From Clusia tigrina (lineage: Eukaryota; Arthropoda; Insecta; Diptera; Clusiidae): a stretch of 64,000 bases of DNA. The stretch spans positions 806,001 to 870,000 of the forward strand of contig CAKKTE020000288.1 in the NCBI GenBank assembly GCA_920105625.2, in the 5' to 3' direction. Below are positions 1 to 13,020 of the stretch, piece by piece; position 1 is the first letter of the stretch, and each line of letters begins with the position of its first letter. Both the position numbers and the translations under genes were made by a program. The notes under the pieces are model-generated. The model searched no databases, was not told where the DNA came from, and was given only the letters and a program-made list of their open reading frames with translations.

Positions 1-3000
1 TAACAGTAAAGTACTCGAGCCTCTTGTCAATTTCAGTTATCGCTCAAAGCTATGCTACCCTTGAGTCCCAAATCAAACACTGATAAAACTTCAAATGGTA
101 CTAACTTCTATACGGTACGTCCTACACCTATCAAAGTTTGCAACATACAAATGCTTGTAACTTTTTACTGGAGCGTCATAAAACCTTGAAATTTAGTAAC
201 AATAAAGTACTCGAGCCTCTTGTCAATTTAATTTATCGCTCAAAGCTATGCTACCCTTGAGTCCCAAATCAAACACTGATAAAACTTCAAATGGCCCTAA
301 CTTCTATACGATACGTCCTACACCTATCAAAGTTTGCAAAATACAAATGCTTGTAACTTTTTACTGGAGCGTCATAAAACCTTGAAATTTTGTAACAGTA
401 AAGTACTCTAGCCTCTTGTCAATTTAAGCTATCGCTCAAAGCTATGCTACCCTTGAGTCCCAAATCGAACACTGATAAAACTTCAAATGGCCCTAACTTC
501 TATACGGTACGTCCTATACCTATCAAAGCTTGTAGCATACAAATGCTTGTAACTTTTTACTGGAGCGTCATAAAACCTTGAAATTTTGTAACAATAAAGT
601 ACTCGAGCCTCTTGTCAATTTAAGCAATCGCTTAAAGCTATGCTACCTTTGAGTCCCAAATCAAACACTGATAAAACTTCAAAAGGCCCTAACTTCTATA
701 CGGTACGTACTACACCTATCACAGTTTGCAACATACAAATGCTTGTAACTTTTTACTGGAGCGTCATAAAACCTTGAAATTTTGTAACAGTAAAGTACTC
801 GAGCCTCTTGTCAATTTAAGTTATCGCTCAAAGCTATGCTACCCTTGAGTCCCAAATCAAACACTGATAAGACTTCAAATGGTACTAACTTCTATACGGT
901 ACGTCCTACACCTATCAAAGTTTGCAACATACAAATGCTTGTAACTTTTTACTGGAACGTCATAAAACCTTGAAATTTAGTAACAATAAAGTACTCGAGC
1001 CTCTTGTCAATTTAAGTTATCGCTCAAAGGTATGCTACCCTTGAGTCCCAAATCAAACACTGATAAAACTTTAAATGGCCCTAACTTCTATACGGTACGT
1101 CCTACACCTATCAAAGTTTGCAAAATACAAATGCTTGTAACTTTTTACTGGAGCGTCATAAAACCTTGAAATTTTGTAACAGTAAAGTACTCTAGCCTCT
1201 TGTCAATTTAAGCTATCGCTCAAAGCTATGCTACCCTTGAGTCCCAAATCGAACACTGATAAAACTTCAAATGGCCCTACTTCTATACGTTACGTCCTAC
1301 ACCTATCAAAGCTTGTAGCATACAAATGCTTGTAACTTTTTACTGGAGCGTCATAAAACCTTGAAATTTAGTAACAATAAAGTACTCGAGCCTCTTGTCA
1401 ATTTAAGCAATCGCTTAAAGCTATGCTACCTTTGAGTCCCAAATCAAACACTGATAAAACTTCAAATGGACCCAACTTCTATACGGTACGTCCTACACCT
1501 ATCAAAGTTTGCAACATACAAATGCTTGTAACTTTTTACTGGAGCGTCATAAAATTTAGTAACAATAAAGTACTCGAGCCTCTTGTCAATTTAAGTTATC
1601 GCTCAAAGCTTTGCTACCCTTGAGTCCCAAATCAAACACTGACAAAACTTCAAATTTCCCTTACTTCTATACGGTACGTCCTACACCTATCAAAGTTTGC
1701 AACATACAAATGCTTGTAACTTTTTACTGGAGCGTCATAAAACCTTGAAATTTTGTAACAATAAAGTACTCAAGCCTCTTGTCAATTTAAGTTATCGCTC
1801 AAAGCTATGCTACCCTTGAGTCCCAAATCAAACACTGATAAAACTTCAAATGGTACTAACTTCTATACGGAGCGTCCTACACCTATAAAAGTTTGCAACA
1901 TACAAATGCTTGTAACTTTTTACTGGAGCGTCATAAAACCTTGAAATTTTGTAACAATAAAGTACTCGAGCCTCTTGCCAATTTAAGCTATCGCTCAAAG
2001 CTATGCTACCCTTGAGTCCCAAATCAAACACTGATAAAACTTCAAATGGCCCTAACTTCTATACGGTGCGTCCTACACCTATCAAAGTTTGCAACATACA
2101 AATGCTTGTAACTTTTTACTGGAGCGTTATAAAACCTTGAAATTTTGTAACAATAAATTACTCGACCCTCTTGTCAATTTAAGCTCTCGATCAAAGCTAT
2201 GCTACCCTTCAGTCCCAAATCAAACACTGATAAAACTTCAAATGGCCCTAACTTCTATACGGTACGTCCTACACTTATCAAAGTTTGCAACATACAAATG
2301 CTTGTAACTTTTTACTGGAGCGTCAAAAACCTTGAAATTTTGTAACAATAAAGTACTCGAGCCTCTTGTTAATTTAAGCTATCGCTCAAAGCTATGCTAC
2401 CCTTGAGTCCCAAATCAAACACTGATAAAACTTCAAATGTCTCTAACTTCTATACGGTACGCCCTACACCTATCAAAGTTTGCAACATACAAATGCTTGT
2501 AACTTTTTACTGAAGCGTCATAAAACCTTGAAATTTAGTAACAATAAAGTACTCGAGCCCCTTGTCAATTTAAGTTATCGCTCAAAGGTATGCTACCATT
2601 GAGTCCCAAATCGAACACTGATAAAACTTCAAATGGCCCTAACTTCTATAGGGTACGTCCTACACCTATCAAAGTTTGCAACAAACAAATTCTTGTAACT
2701 TTTTACTGGAACGTCATGAAACCATGAAATTTTGTAACAATAAAGTACTCGAGCCTCCTGTCAACTTAAGCTATCGCTCAAAGCTATGCTACCCTTGAGT
2801 CCAAATCAAACACAGATAAAATTTCAAATGGCCCTAACTTCTATACGGTGCGTCCTACACCTATCAAAGTTTGAACATACAAATGCTTGTAACTTTTTAC
2901 TGGAGCGTCACAAAACCTTGCAATTTTGTAACAATAAAGTACTCGAGCCTCTTGTCAATTTAAGCTATCGCTCAGAACTATGCTACCCTTCAGTCCCAAA

Positions 3001-4102
3001 TCAAACACTGATAAAACTTCAAATGGCCCTAACTTCTGTACGGTACGTCCTACAATTATCAAAGTTTGTAACATACAAATGCTTGTAACTTTTTACTAGA
3101 GCGTCCTAAAACCTTGAAATTTAGTAACAATAAAGTACTCGAGCCCCTTGTCAATTTAAGTTATCGCTCAAAGGTATGCTACCATTGAGTCCCAAATCGA
3201 ACACTGATAAAACTTCAAATGGCCCTAACTTCTATAGGGTACGTCCTACACCTATCAAAGTTTGCAAGAAACAAATTCTTGTAATTTTTACTGGAACGTC
3301 ATGAAACCATGAAATTTTGTAACAATAAAGTACTCGAGCCTCCTGTCAACTTAAGCTATCGCTCAAAGCTATGCTACCCTTGAGTCCCAAATCAAACACA
3401 GATAAAATTTCAAATGGCCCTAACTTCTATACGGTGCGTCCTACACCTATCAAAGTTTGAACATACAAATGCTTGTAACTTTTTACTGGAGCATCACAAA
3501 ACCTTGCAATTTTGTAACAATAAAGTACTCGAGCCTCTTGTCAATTTAAGCTATCGCTCAGAGCTATGCTACCCTTCAGTCCCAAATCAAACACTGATAA
3601 AACTTCAAATGGCCCTAACTTCTATACGGTACGTCCTACACTTATCAAAGTTTGTAACATACAAATGCTTGTAACTTTTTACTAGAGCGTCATAAAACCT
3701 TGAAATTTTGTAAAAATAAAGTACTCAAGCCTCTTGTGAATTTAAGCTATCGCTCAAAGCTATGCTACCCTTGAGTCCCAAATCAAACACTGATAAAACT
3801 TCAAATGGCCCTAACTCCTATACGGCACGTCCTACACCTATCAATGTTTGCAACATACAAATGCTTGTAACTTTTTACTGGAGCGTCATAAAACCTTGAA
3901 ATTTAGTAACAATAAAGTACTCGAGCCTCTTGTCAATTTCAGTTATCGCTCAAAGCTATGCTGCCCTTGAGTCCCAAGTCAAACACTGATAAAACTTCAA
4001 ATGGCCCTAACTTCTATACGGTACGTACTACACCTATCACAGTTTGCAACATACAAATGCGTGTAACTTTTTACTGGAGCGTCATAAAACCTTGAAATTT
4101 TG
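1..4102 (+). repeat. Higher-order repeat A, unit 1 (4,102 bp, about 21 monomers)
   Basis: Bases from 1 onward recur from 4,103 onward with a constant offset of 4,102 bp. Private variants repeat in the same order, including TAACAGTAAAG, the TTTAATTTATCG variant near 225, CTCTAGCC near 410, the AAGCAATCGCTT monomers near 622 and 1,405, and the 8-bp-deleted monomer near 1,552. Only scattered substitutions separate the units; for example GGACCCAAC near 1,470 is GGACCTAAC near 5,572, and the bases near 1,655-1,662 differ at two sites. The unit is not a whole multiple of 196 because of small deletions. It is longer than unit 2 because of an additional trimer. The window begins inside the array, so the true unit boundary is arbitrary. 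Confidence 0.93.
2511..3683 (+). repeat. Trimer duplication (two copies of about 586 bp) inside HOR A unit 1
   Basis: Three consecutive monomers occur twice in a row. The rare CGAGCCCC variant is at 2,553 and again at 3,140. The CTACCATTGAG variant, the CTATAGGGTACG variant, the GAAACCATGAAA monomer and the CACAGATAAAATTTC monomer then follow in the same order in both copies. HOR A unit 2 has this trimer only once (about 6,613-7,198). The first copy has a 1-bp deletion (GAGTCCAAATC near 2,800) and the second a different one (CTTGTAATTTTTAC near 3,280), so the copies have begun to diverge. Approximate limits are 2,511-3,096 and 3,097-3,683. Confidence 0.88.
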
Positions 4103-7100
4103 TAACAGTAAAGTACTCGAGCCTCTTGTCAATTTCAGTTATCGCTCAAAGCTATGCTACCCTTGAGTCCCAAATCAAACACTGATAAAACTTCAAATGG
4201 TACTAACTTCTATACGGTACGTCCTACACCTATCAAAGTTTGCAACATACAAATGCTTGTAACTTTTTACTGGAGCGTCATAAAACCTTGAAATTTAGTA
4301 ACAATAAAGTACTCGAGCCTCTTGTCAATTTAATTTATCGCTCAAAGCTATGCTACCCTTGAGTCCCAAATCAAACACTGATAAAACTTCAAATGGCCCT
4401 AACTTCTATACGATACGTCCTACACCTATCAAAGTTTGCAAAATACAAATGCTTGTAACTTTTTACTGGAGCGTCATAAAACCTTGAAATTTTGTAACAG
4501 TAAAGTACTCTAGCCTCTTGTCAATTTAAGCTATCGCTCAAAGCTATGCTACCCTTGAGTCCCAAATCGAACACTGATAAAACTTCAAATGGCCCTAACT
4601 TCTATACGGTACGTCCTATACCTATCAAAGCTTGTAGCATACAAATGCTTGTAACTTTTTACTGGAGCGTCATAAAACCTTGAAATTTTGTAACAATAAA
4701 GTACTCGAGCCTCTTGTCAATTTAAGCAATCGCTTAAAGCTATGCTACCTTTGAGTCCCAAATCAAACACTGATAAAACTTCAAAAGGCCCTAACTTCTA
4801 TACGGTACGTACTACACCTATCACAGTTTGCAACATACAAATGCTTGTAACTTTTTACTGGAGCGTCATAAAACCTTGAAATTTTGTAACAGTAAAGTAC
4901 TCGAGCCTCTTGTCAATTTAAGTTATCGCTCAAAGCTATGCTACCCTTGAGTCCCAAATCAAACACTGATAAGACTTCAAATGGTACTAACTTCTATACG
5001 GTACGTCCTACACCTATCAAAGTTTGCAACATACAAATGCTTGTAACTTTTTACTGGAACGTCATAAAACCTTGAAATTTAGTAACAATAAAGTACTCGA
5101 GCCTCTTGTCAATTTAAGTTATCGCTCAAAGCTATGCTACCCTTGAGTCCCAAATCAAACACTGATAAAACTTTAAATGGCCCTAACTTCTATACGGTAC
5201 GTCCTACACCTATCAAAGTTTGCAAAATACAAATGCTTGTAACTTTTTACTGGAGCGTCATAAAACCTTGAAATTTTGTAACAGTAAAGTACTCTAGCCT
5301 CTTGTCAATTTAAGCTATCGCTCAAAGCTATGCTACCCTTGAGTCCCAAATCGAACACTGATAAAACTTCAAATGGCCCTACTTCTATACGTTACGTCCT
5401 ACACCTATCAAAGCTTGTAGCATACAAATGCTTGTAACTTTTTACTGGAGCGTCATAAAACCTTGAAATTTAGTAACAATAAAGTACTCGAGCCTCTTGT
5501 CAATTTAAGCAATCGCTTAAAGCTATGCTACCTTTGAGTCCCAAATCAAACACTGATAAAACTTCAAATGGACCTAACTTCTATACGGTACGTCCTACAC
5601 CTATCAAAGTTTGCAACATACAAATGCTTGTAACTTTTTACTGGAGCGTCATAAAATTTAGTAACAATAAAGTACTCGAGCCTCTTGTCAATTTAAGTTA
5701 TCGCTCAAAGCTTTGCTACCCTTGAGTCCCAAATCAAACACTGACAAAACTTCAAATTACCCTAACTTCTATACGGTACGTCCTACACCTATCAAAGTTT
5801 GCAACATACAAATGCTTGTAACTTTTTACTGGAGCGTCATAAAACCTTGAAATTTTGTAACAATAAAGTACTCAAGCCTCTTGTCAATTTAAGTTATCGC
5901 TCAAAGCTATGCTACCCTTGAGTCCCAAATCAAACACTGATAAAACTTCAAATGGTACTAACTTCTATACGGAGCGTCCTACACCTATAAAAGTTTGCAA
6001 CATACAAATGCTTGTAACTTTTTACTGGAGCGTCATAAAACCTTGAAATTTTGTAACAATAAAGTACTCGAGCCTCTTGCCAATTTAAGCTATCGCTCAA
6101 AGCTATGCTACCCTTGAGTCCCAAATCAAACACTGATAAAACTTCAAATGGCCCTAACTTCTATACGGTGCGTCCTACACCTATCAAAGTTTGCAACATA
6201 CAAATGCTTGTAACTTTTTACTGGAGCGTTATAAAACCTTGAAATTTTGTAACAATAAATTACTCGACCCTCTTGTCAATTTAAGCTCTCGATCAAAGCT
6301 ATGCTACCCTTCAGTCCCAAATCAAACACTGATAAAACTTCAAATGGCCCTAACTTCTATACGGTACGTCCTACACTTATCAAAGTTTGCAACATACAAA
6401 TGCTTGTAACTTTTTACTGGAGCGTCAAAAACCTTGAAATTTTGTAACAATAAAGTACTCGAGCCTCTTGTTAATTTAAGCTATCGCTCAAAGCTATGCT
6501 ACCCTTGAGTCCCAAATCAAACACTGATAAAACTTCAAATGTCTCTAACTTCTATACGGTACGCCCTACACCTATCAAAGTTTGCAACATACAAATGCTT
6601 GTAACTTTTTACTGAAGCGTCATAAAACCTTGAAATTTAGTAACAATAAAGTACTCGAGCCCCTTGTCAATTTAAGTTATCGCTCAAAGGTATGCTACCA
6701 TTGAGTCCCAAATCGAACACTGATAAAACTTCAAATGGCCCTAACTTCTATAGGGTACGTCCTACACCTATCAAAGTTTGCAACAAACAAATTCTTGTAA
6801 CTTTTTACTGGAACGTCATGAAACCATGAAATTTTGTAACAATAAAGTACTCGAGCCTCCTGTCAACTTAAGCTATCGCTCAAAGCTATGCTACCCTTGA
6901 GTCCAAATCAAACACAGATAAAATTTCAAATGGCCCTAACTTCTATACGGTGCGTCCTACACCTATCAAAGTTTGAACATACAAATGCTTGTAACTTTTT
7001 ACTGGAGCGTCACAAAACCTTGCAATTTTGTAACAATAAAGTACTCGAGCCTCTTGTCAATTTAAGCTATCGCTCAGAACTCTGCTACCCTTCAGTCCCA

Positions 7101-7618
7101 AATCAAACACTGATAAAACTTCAAATGGCCCTAACTTCTGTACGGTACGTCCTACAATTATCAAAGTTTGTAACATACAAATGCTTGTAACTTTTTACTA
7201 GAGCGTCATAAAATCTTGAAATTTTGTAAAAATAAAGTACTCAAGCCTCTTGTGAATTTAAGCTATCGCTCAAAGCTATGCTACCCTTGAGTCCCAAATC
7301 AAACACTGATAAAACTTCAAATGGCCCTAACTCCTATACGGCACGTCCTACACCTATCAATGTTTGCAACATACAAATGCTTGTAACTTTTTACTGGAGC
7401 GTCATAAAACCTTGAAATTTAGTAACAATAAAGTACTCGAGCCTCTTGTCAATTTCAGTTATCGCTCAAAGCTATGCTGCCCTTGAGTCCCAAGTCAAAC
7501 ACTGATAAAACTTCAAATGGCCCTAACTTCTATACGGTACGTACTACACCTATCACAGTTTGCAACATACAAATGCTTGTAACTTTTTACTGGAGCGTCA
7601 TAAAACCTTGAAATTTTG
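4103..7618 (+). repeat. Higher-order repeat A, unit 2 (3,516 bp, about 18 monomers)
   Basis: This is the second copy of HOR A. It matches unit 1 at an offset of 4,102 bp up to about 7,197. From there it matches at 3,516 bp because the extra trimer of unit 1 is absent. After 7,619 a third copy begins (TAACAGGAAAG in place of TAACAGTAAAG) and stays aligned only to about 7,830, where it switches to the AAGCAATCGCTT monomer type. Compared with unit 1, few substitutions are visible, which implies recent duplication or ongoing homogenisation. Confidence 0.92.
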
Positions 7619-8750
7619 TAACAGGAAAGTACTCGAGCCTCTTGTCAATTTCAGTTATCGCTCAAAGCTATGCTACCCTTGAGTCCCAAATCAAACACTG
7701 ATAAAACTTCAAATGGTACTAACTTCTATACGGTACGTCCTACACCTATCAAAGTTTGCAACATACAAATGCTTGTAACTTTTTACTGGAGCGTCATAAA
7801 ACCTTGAAATTTAGTAACAATAAAGTACTCGAGCCTCTTGTCAATTTAAGCAATCGCTTAAAGCTATGCTACCTTTGAGTCCCAAATCAAACACTGATAA
7901 AACTTCAAATGGACCTAACTTTTATACGGTACGTCCTACACCTATCAAAGTTTGCAACATACAAATGCTTGTAACTTTTTACTGGAGCGTCATAAAACCT
8001 TGCAATTTTTTAACAATAAAGTACTCGACCCTCTTGTAAATTTAAGCTCTCGCTCAAAGCTATGCTACCCTTCAGTCCCAAATCATAAAATGATAAAACT
8101 TCAAATGGCCCTAACTTCTATACGGTACGTCCTACACTTATCAAAGTTTGCAACATACTAATGCTTGTAACTTTTTACTGGAGCGTCATAAAACCTTGAA
8201 ATTTTGTAACAATAAAGTACTCGATCCTCTTGTCAATTTAAGCTATAACTCAAAGCTATGCTACCCTTGAGTCCCAAATCAAACACTGATAAAACTTCAA
8301 ATGGTACTAACTTCTATACGGTACGTCCTACACCTATCAAAGTTTGCAACATACAAATGCTTGTAACTTTTTACTGGAGCGTCATAAAACCTTGAAATTT
8401 AGTAACAATAAAGTACTCGAGCCTCTTGTCAATTTAAGCAATCGCTTAAAGCTATGCTACCTTTGAGTCCCAAATCAAACACTGATAAAACTTCAAATGG
8501 ACCTAACTTTTATACGGTACGTCCTACACCTATCAAAGTTTGCAACATACAAATGCTTGTAACTTTTTACTGGAGCGTCATAAAACCTTGCAATTTTTTA
8601 ACAATAAAGTACTCGACCCTCTTGTAAATTTAAGCTCTCGCTCAAAGCTATGCTACCCTTCAGTCCCAAATCATAAAATGATAAAACTTCAAATGGCCCT
8701 AACTTCTATACGGTACGTCCTACACTTATCAAAGTTTGCAACATACAAAT
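7619..8750 (+). repeat. Transition zone with a 588-bp trimer duplication
   Basis: The start of a third HOR A copy (7,619 to about 7,830) runs into AAGCAATCGCTT and TTTTTTAACAATAAAG monomers. About 7,660-8,157 recurs at about 8,248-8,745 with an offset of exactly 588 bp (three monomers). The rare TGCAATTTTTTAAC variant and the TAACTTTTATACGG variant occur in both copies. The first monomers of the ATCATAAAATG class appear here, near 8,083. The zone therefore joins block A to the block B subtype. Confidence 0.8.
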
Positions 8751-11749
8751 GCTTGTAACTTTTTACTGGAGCGTCATAAAACCTTGCAATTTTGTAACAA
8801 TAAAGTACTCGACCCTCTTGTCAATTTAAGCTCGCGCTCAAAGCTATGCTACGCTTCAGTCCCAAATCATAAAATGATAAAACTTCAAATGGCCCTAACT
8901 TCTATACGGTACGTCCTACACTTATCAAAGTTTGCAACATACAAATGCTTGTAACTTTTTACTGGAGCGTCATAGAACCTTGAAATTTTGTAACAATAAA
9001 GTACTCGAGCCTCTTGTTAATTTAAGCTATCGCTCAAAGCTATGCTACCCTTGAGTCCCAAACCAAACACTGATAAAACTTCAAATGGCCCTAACTTCTA
9101 TACGGTACGTCCTACACCTATCAAAGTTTGCATCATACAAATGCTTGTAACTTTTTACTGGAGCGTCATAAAACCTTGAAATTTTGTAACAATAAAGTAC
9201 TCGAGCCTCTTGTCAATTTAAGCTATAACTCAAAGCTATGCTACCCTTGAGTCCCAAATCAAACACTGATAAAACTTCAAATGGCCATAACTTCTATACG
9301 GTACGTCCTACACCTATCAAAGTTTGCAACATACAAATGCTTGTAACTTTTTACTGGAGGGTCATAAAACCTTGAAATTTAGTAACAATAAAGTACTCGA
9401 GCCTCTTGTCAATTTAAGTTATCGCTGAAAGCTATGCTACCCTTGAGTCCCAAATCAAACAGTGATAAAACTTCAAATGGCCCTAACTTCTATACGGTAC
9501 GTCCTAAACCTATCAAAGTTTGCAACATACAAATGCTTGTAACTTTTTAATGGAGCGTCATAAAACCTTGAAATTTAGTAACAATAAAGTACTCAAGCCT
9601 CTTGTCATTTTAAGTTATCGCTCAAAGCTATGCTACCCTTGAGTCCCAAATCAAACACTGATAAAACTTCAAATGGCCCTAACTTCTATATGGTACGTCA
9701 TACACTATCAAAGTTTGCAACATACTAATGCTTGTAACTTTTTACTGGAGCGTCATAAAACCTTGAAATTTTGTAACAATAAAGTACTCGAGCCTCTTGC
9801 CAATTTAAGCTATAACTCAAAGCTATGCTACCCTTGAGTCCCAATTCAAACACTGATAAAACTTCAAATGGCCCTAACTTCTATACGGTGCGTCCTACAC
9901 CTATCAAAGTTTGCAACATACAAATGCTTGTAACTTTTTACTGGAGCGTCATAAAACCTTGCAATTTAGTAACAATAAAGTACTCGACCCTCTTGTCAAT
10001 TTAAGCTCTCGCTCAAAGCTATGCTACCCTTCAGTCCCAAATCATAAAATGATAAAACTTCAAATGGCCCTAACTTCTATACGGTACGTCCTACACTTAT
10101 CAAAGTTTGCAACGTACAAATGCTTGTAACTTTTTACTGGAGCGTCATAGAACCTTGAAATTTTGTAACAATAAAGTACTCGAGCCTCTTGTTAATTTAA
10201 GCTATCGCTCAAAGCTATGCTACCCTTGAGTCCCAAATCAAACACTGATAAAACTTCAAATGGCCCTAACTTCTATACGGTACGTCCTACACCTATCAAA
10301 GTTTGCAACATACAAATGCTTGTAACTTTTTACTGGAGCGTCATAAATCCTTGAAATTTTGTAACAATAAAGTACTCGAGCCTCTTGTCAATTTAAGCTA
10401 TCGCTTAAAACTATGCTACCCTTTAGTCCCAAATCAAATACTGATAAAACTTCGAATGGCCCTAACTTCTCTACGGTACGTCCTACACCTATCAAAGTTT
10501 GCATCATACAAATGCTTGTAACTTTTTACTGGAGCGTCATAAAAACTTGAAATTTTGTAACAATAAAGTACTCGAGCCTCTTGTCAATTTAAGCTATAAC
10601 TCAAAGCTATGCTACCCTTGAGTCCCAAATCAAACACTGATAAAACTTCAAATGGCCATAACTTCTATACGGTACGTCCTACACCTATAAAAGTTTGCAA
10701 CATACAAATGCTTGTAACTTTTTACTGGAGGGTCATAAAACCTTGAAATTTAGTAACAATAAAGTACTCGAGCCTCTTGTCAATTTAAGTTATCGCTGAA
10801 AGCTATGCTACCCTTGAGTCCCAAATCAAACACTGATAAAACTTCAAATGGCCCTAACTTCTATGCGGTACGTCCTAAACCTATCAAAGTTTGCAACATA
10901 CAAATGCTTGTAACTTTTTACTGGAGCGTCATAAAACCTTGAAATTTAGTAACAATAAAGTACTCAAGCCTCTTGTCATTTTAAGTTATCGCTCAAAGCT
11001 ATGCTACCCTTGAGTCCCAAATCAAACACTGATAAAACTTCAAATGGCCCTAACTTTTATATGGTACGTCCTACACTATCAAAGTTTGCAACATACAAAT
11101 GCTTGTAACTTTTTACTGGAGCGTCATAAAACCTTGAAATTTTGTAACAATAAAGTACTCGAGCATCTTGTCAATTTAAGCTATCGCTCAAAGCTATGCT
11201 ACCCTTGAGTTCCAAATCAAACACTGATAAAACTTCAAATGGCCCTAACTTCTATACGGTGCGTCCTACACCTATCAAAGTTTGCAACATACAAATGCTT
11301 GTAACTTTTTACTGGAGCGTCATAAAACCTTGAAATTTTGTTACAATAAAGTACTCGACCCTCTTGTCACTTTAAGCTCTCGCTCAAATCTATGCTACCC
11401 TTCAGTCCCAAATCAAACACTGATTAAACTTCAAATGGCCCTAACTTCTATACGGTACGTCCTACACCTATCAAAGTTTGCATCATACAAATGCTTGTAA
11501 CTTTTTACTGGAGCGTCATAAAATTTAGTAACAATAAAGTACTCGAGCCTCTTGTCAATTTAAGTTATCGCTCAAAGCTATGCTACCCTTGAGTCCCAAA
11601 TCAAACACTGATAAAACTTCAAATGGCCCTAACTTCTATACGGTACGTCCTACACCTTCAAAGTTTGCAACATACAACTGCTTGTAACTTTTTACTGGAG
11701 CGTCATAAAATTTAGTAACAATAAAGTACTCGAGCCTCTTGTCAATATA

Positions 11750-11790
11750 AGTTATCGCTCAAAGCTTGAGTCCCAAATCAAACACTGACA
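11750..11790 (+). other. 10-bp deletion in a satellite monomer
   Basis: The sequence reads CTCAAAGCTTGAGTCCC, where other monomers have GCTATGCTACCCTTGAGTCC. Ten bases are lost from monomer positions about 53-62. The related copy in block D (near 30,450) is intact, so the deletion happened after the two blocks separated, or block D came from a different copy. Confidence 0.9.
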
Positions 11791-12989
11791 AAACTTCAAA
11801 TGGCCCTAACTTCTATACGGTACGCCCTACACCTATCAAAGTTTGCAACATACAAATGCTTGTAGCTTTTTACTGGAGCGTCATAAAACCTTGAAATTTT
11901 GTAACAATAAAGTACTCGTGCCTCTTGTCAATTTAAGCTATAACTCAAAGCTATGCTACCCTTGAGTCCCAAATCAAACACTGATAAAACTTCAAATGGC
12001 CATAACTTCTATACGGTACGTCCTACACCTATCAAAGTTTGCAACATACAAATGCTTGTAACTTTTTACTGGAGGGTCATAAAACCTTGAAATTTAGTAA
12101 CAATAAAGTACTCGAGCCTTTTGTCAATTTGAGTTATCGCTGAAAGCTATGCTTGCCTTGAGTCCCAAATCAAACACTGATAAAACTTCAAATGGCCCTA
12201 ACTTCTATTCGGTACGTCCTACACCTTCAAAGTTTGCAACATACAAATGCTTGTAACTTTTTACTGGAGCGTCATAAAATTTAGTAACAATAAAGTACTC
12301 GAGCCTCTTGTCAATTTAAGTTATCGCTCAAAGCTATGCTACCCTTGAGTCCCAAATCAAACACTGACAAAACTTCAAATGGCCCTAACTTCTATACGGT
12401 ACGTCCTACACCTATCAAAGTTTGCAACATACAAATGCTTGTAACTTTTTACTGGAGCGTCATAAAACCTTGTAATTTTGTAACAATAAAGTACTCGAGC
12501 CTCTTGTCAATTTAAGCTATAGCTCAAAGCTATGCTACCCTTGAGTCCCAAATCAAACACTGATAAAACTTCAAATGGCCCTAACTTCTATACGGTACGT
12601 CCTACACATTCAAAGTTTGCAACATACAAATGCTTGTAACTTTTTACTGGAGCGTCATAAAATTTAGTAACAATAAAGTACTCGAGCCTCTTGTCAATTT
12701 AAGTTATCGCTCAAAGCTATGCTACCCTTGAGTCCCAAATCAAACACTAACAAAACTTCAAATGGCCCTAACTTCTATACGGTACGTCCTACACCTATCA
12801 AAGTTTGCAACATACAAATGCTTGTAACTTTTTACTAGAGAGTCATAAAACCTTGCAATTTTGTAACAATAAAGTACTCGACCCTCTTGTCAATTTAAGC
12901 TCTCGCTCAAAGCTATGCTACCCTTCAGTCCCAAATCATAAAATGATAAAACTTCAAATGGCCCTAACTTCTATACGGTACGCCCTATA

Positions 12990-13020
12990 CTTATCAAAGT
13001 TTGCAATGCAACATACTAAT
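12990..13020 (+). other. TGCAA micro-duplication marker
   Basis: TTTGCAATGCAACATAC replaces TTTGCAACATAC, a 5-bp tandem duplication (TGCAATGCAA from 13,002). The same event is found at 31,699 and 32,666. It tags descent of the block D copies from the same ancestral monomer. It also links two reading frames and so gives the chance open frames of 84-107 codons seen at these sites. Confidence 0.9.
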
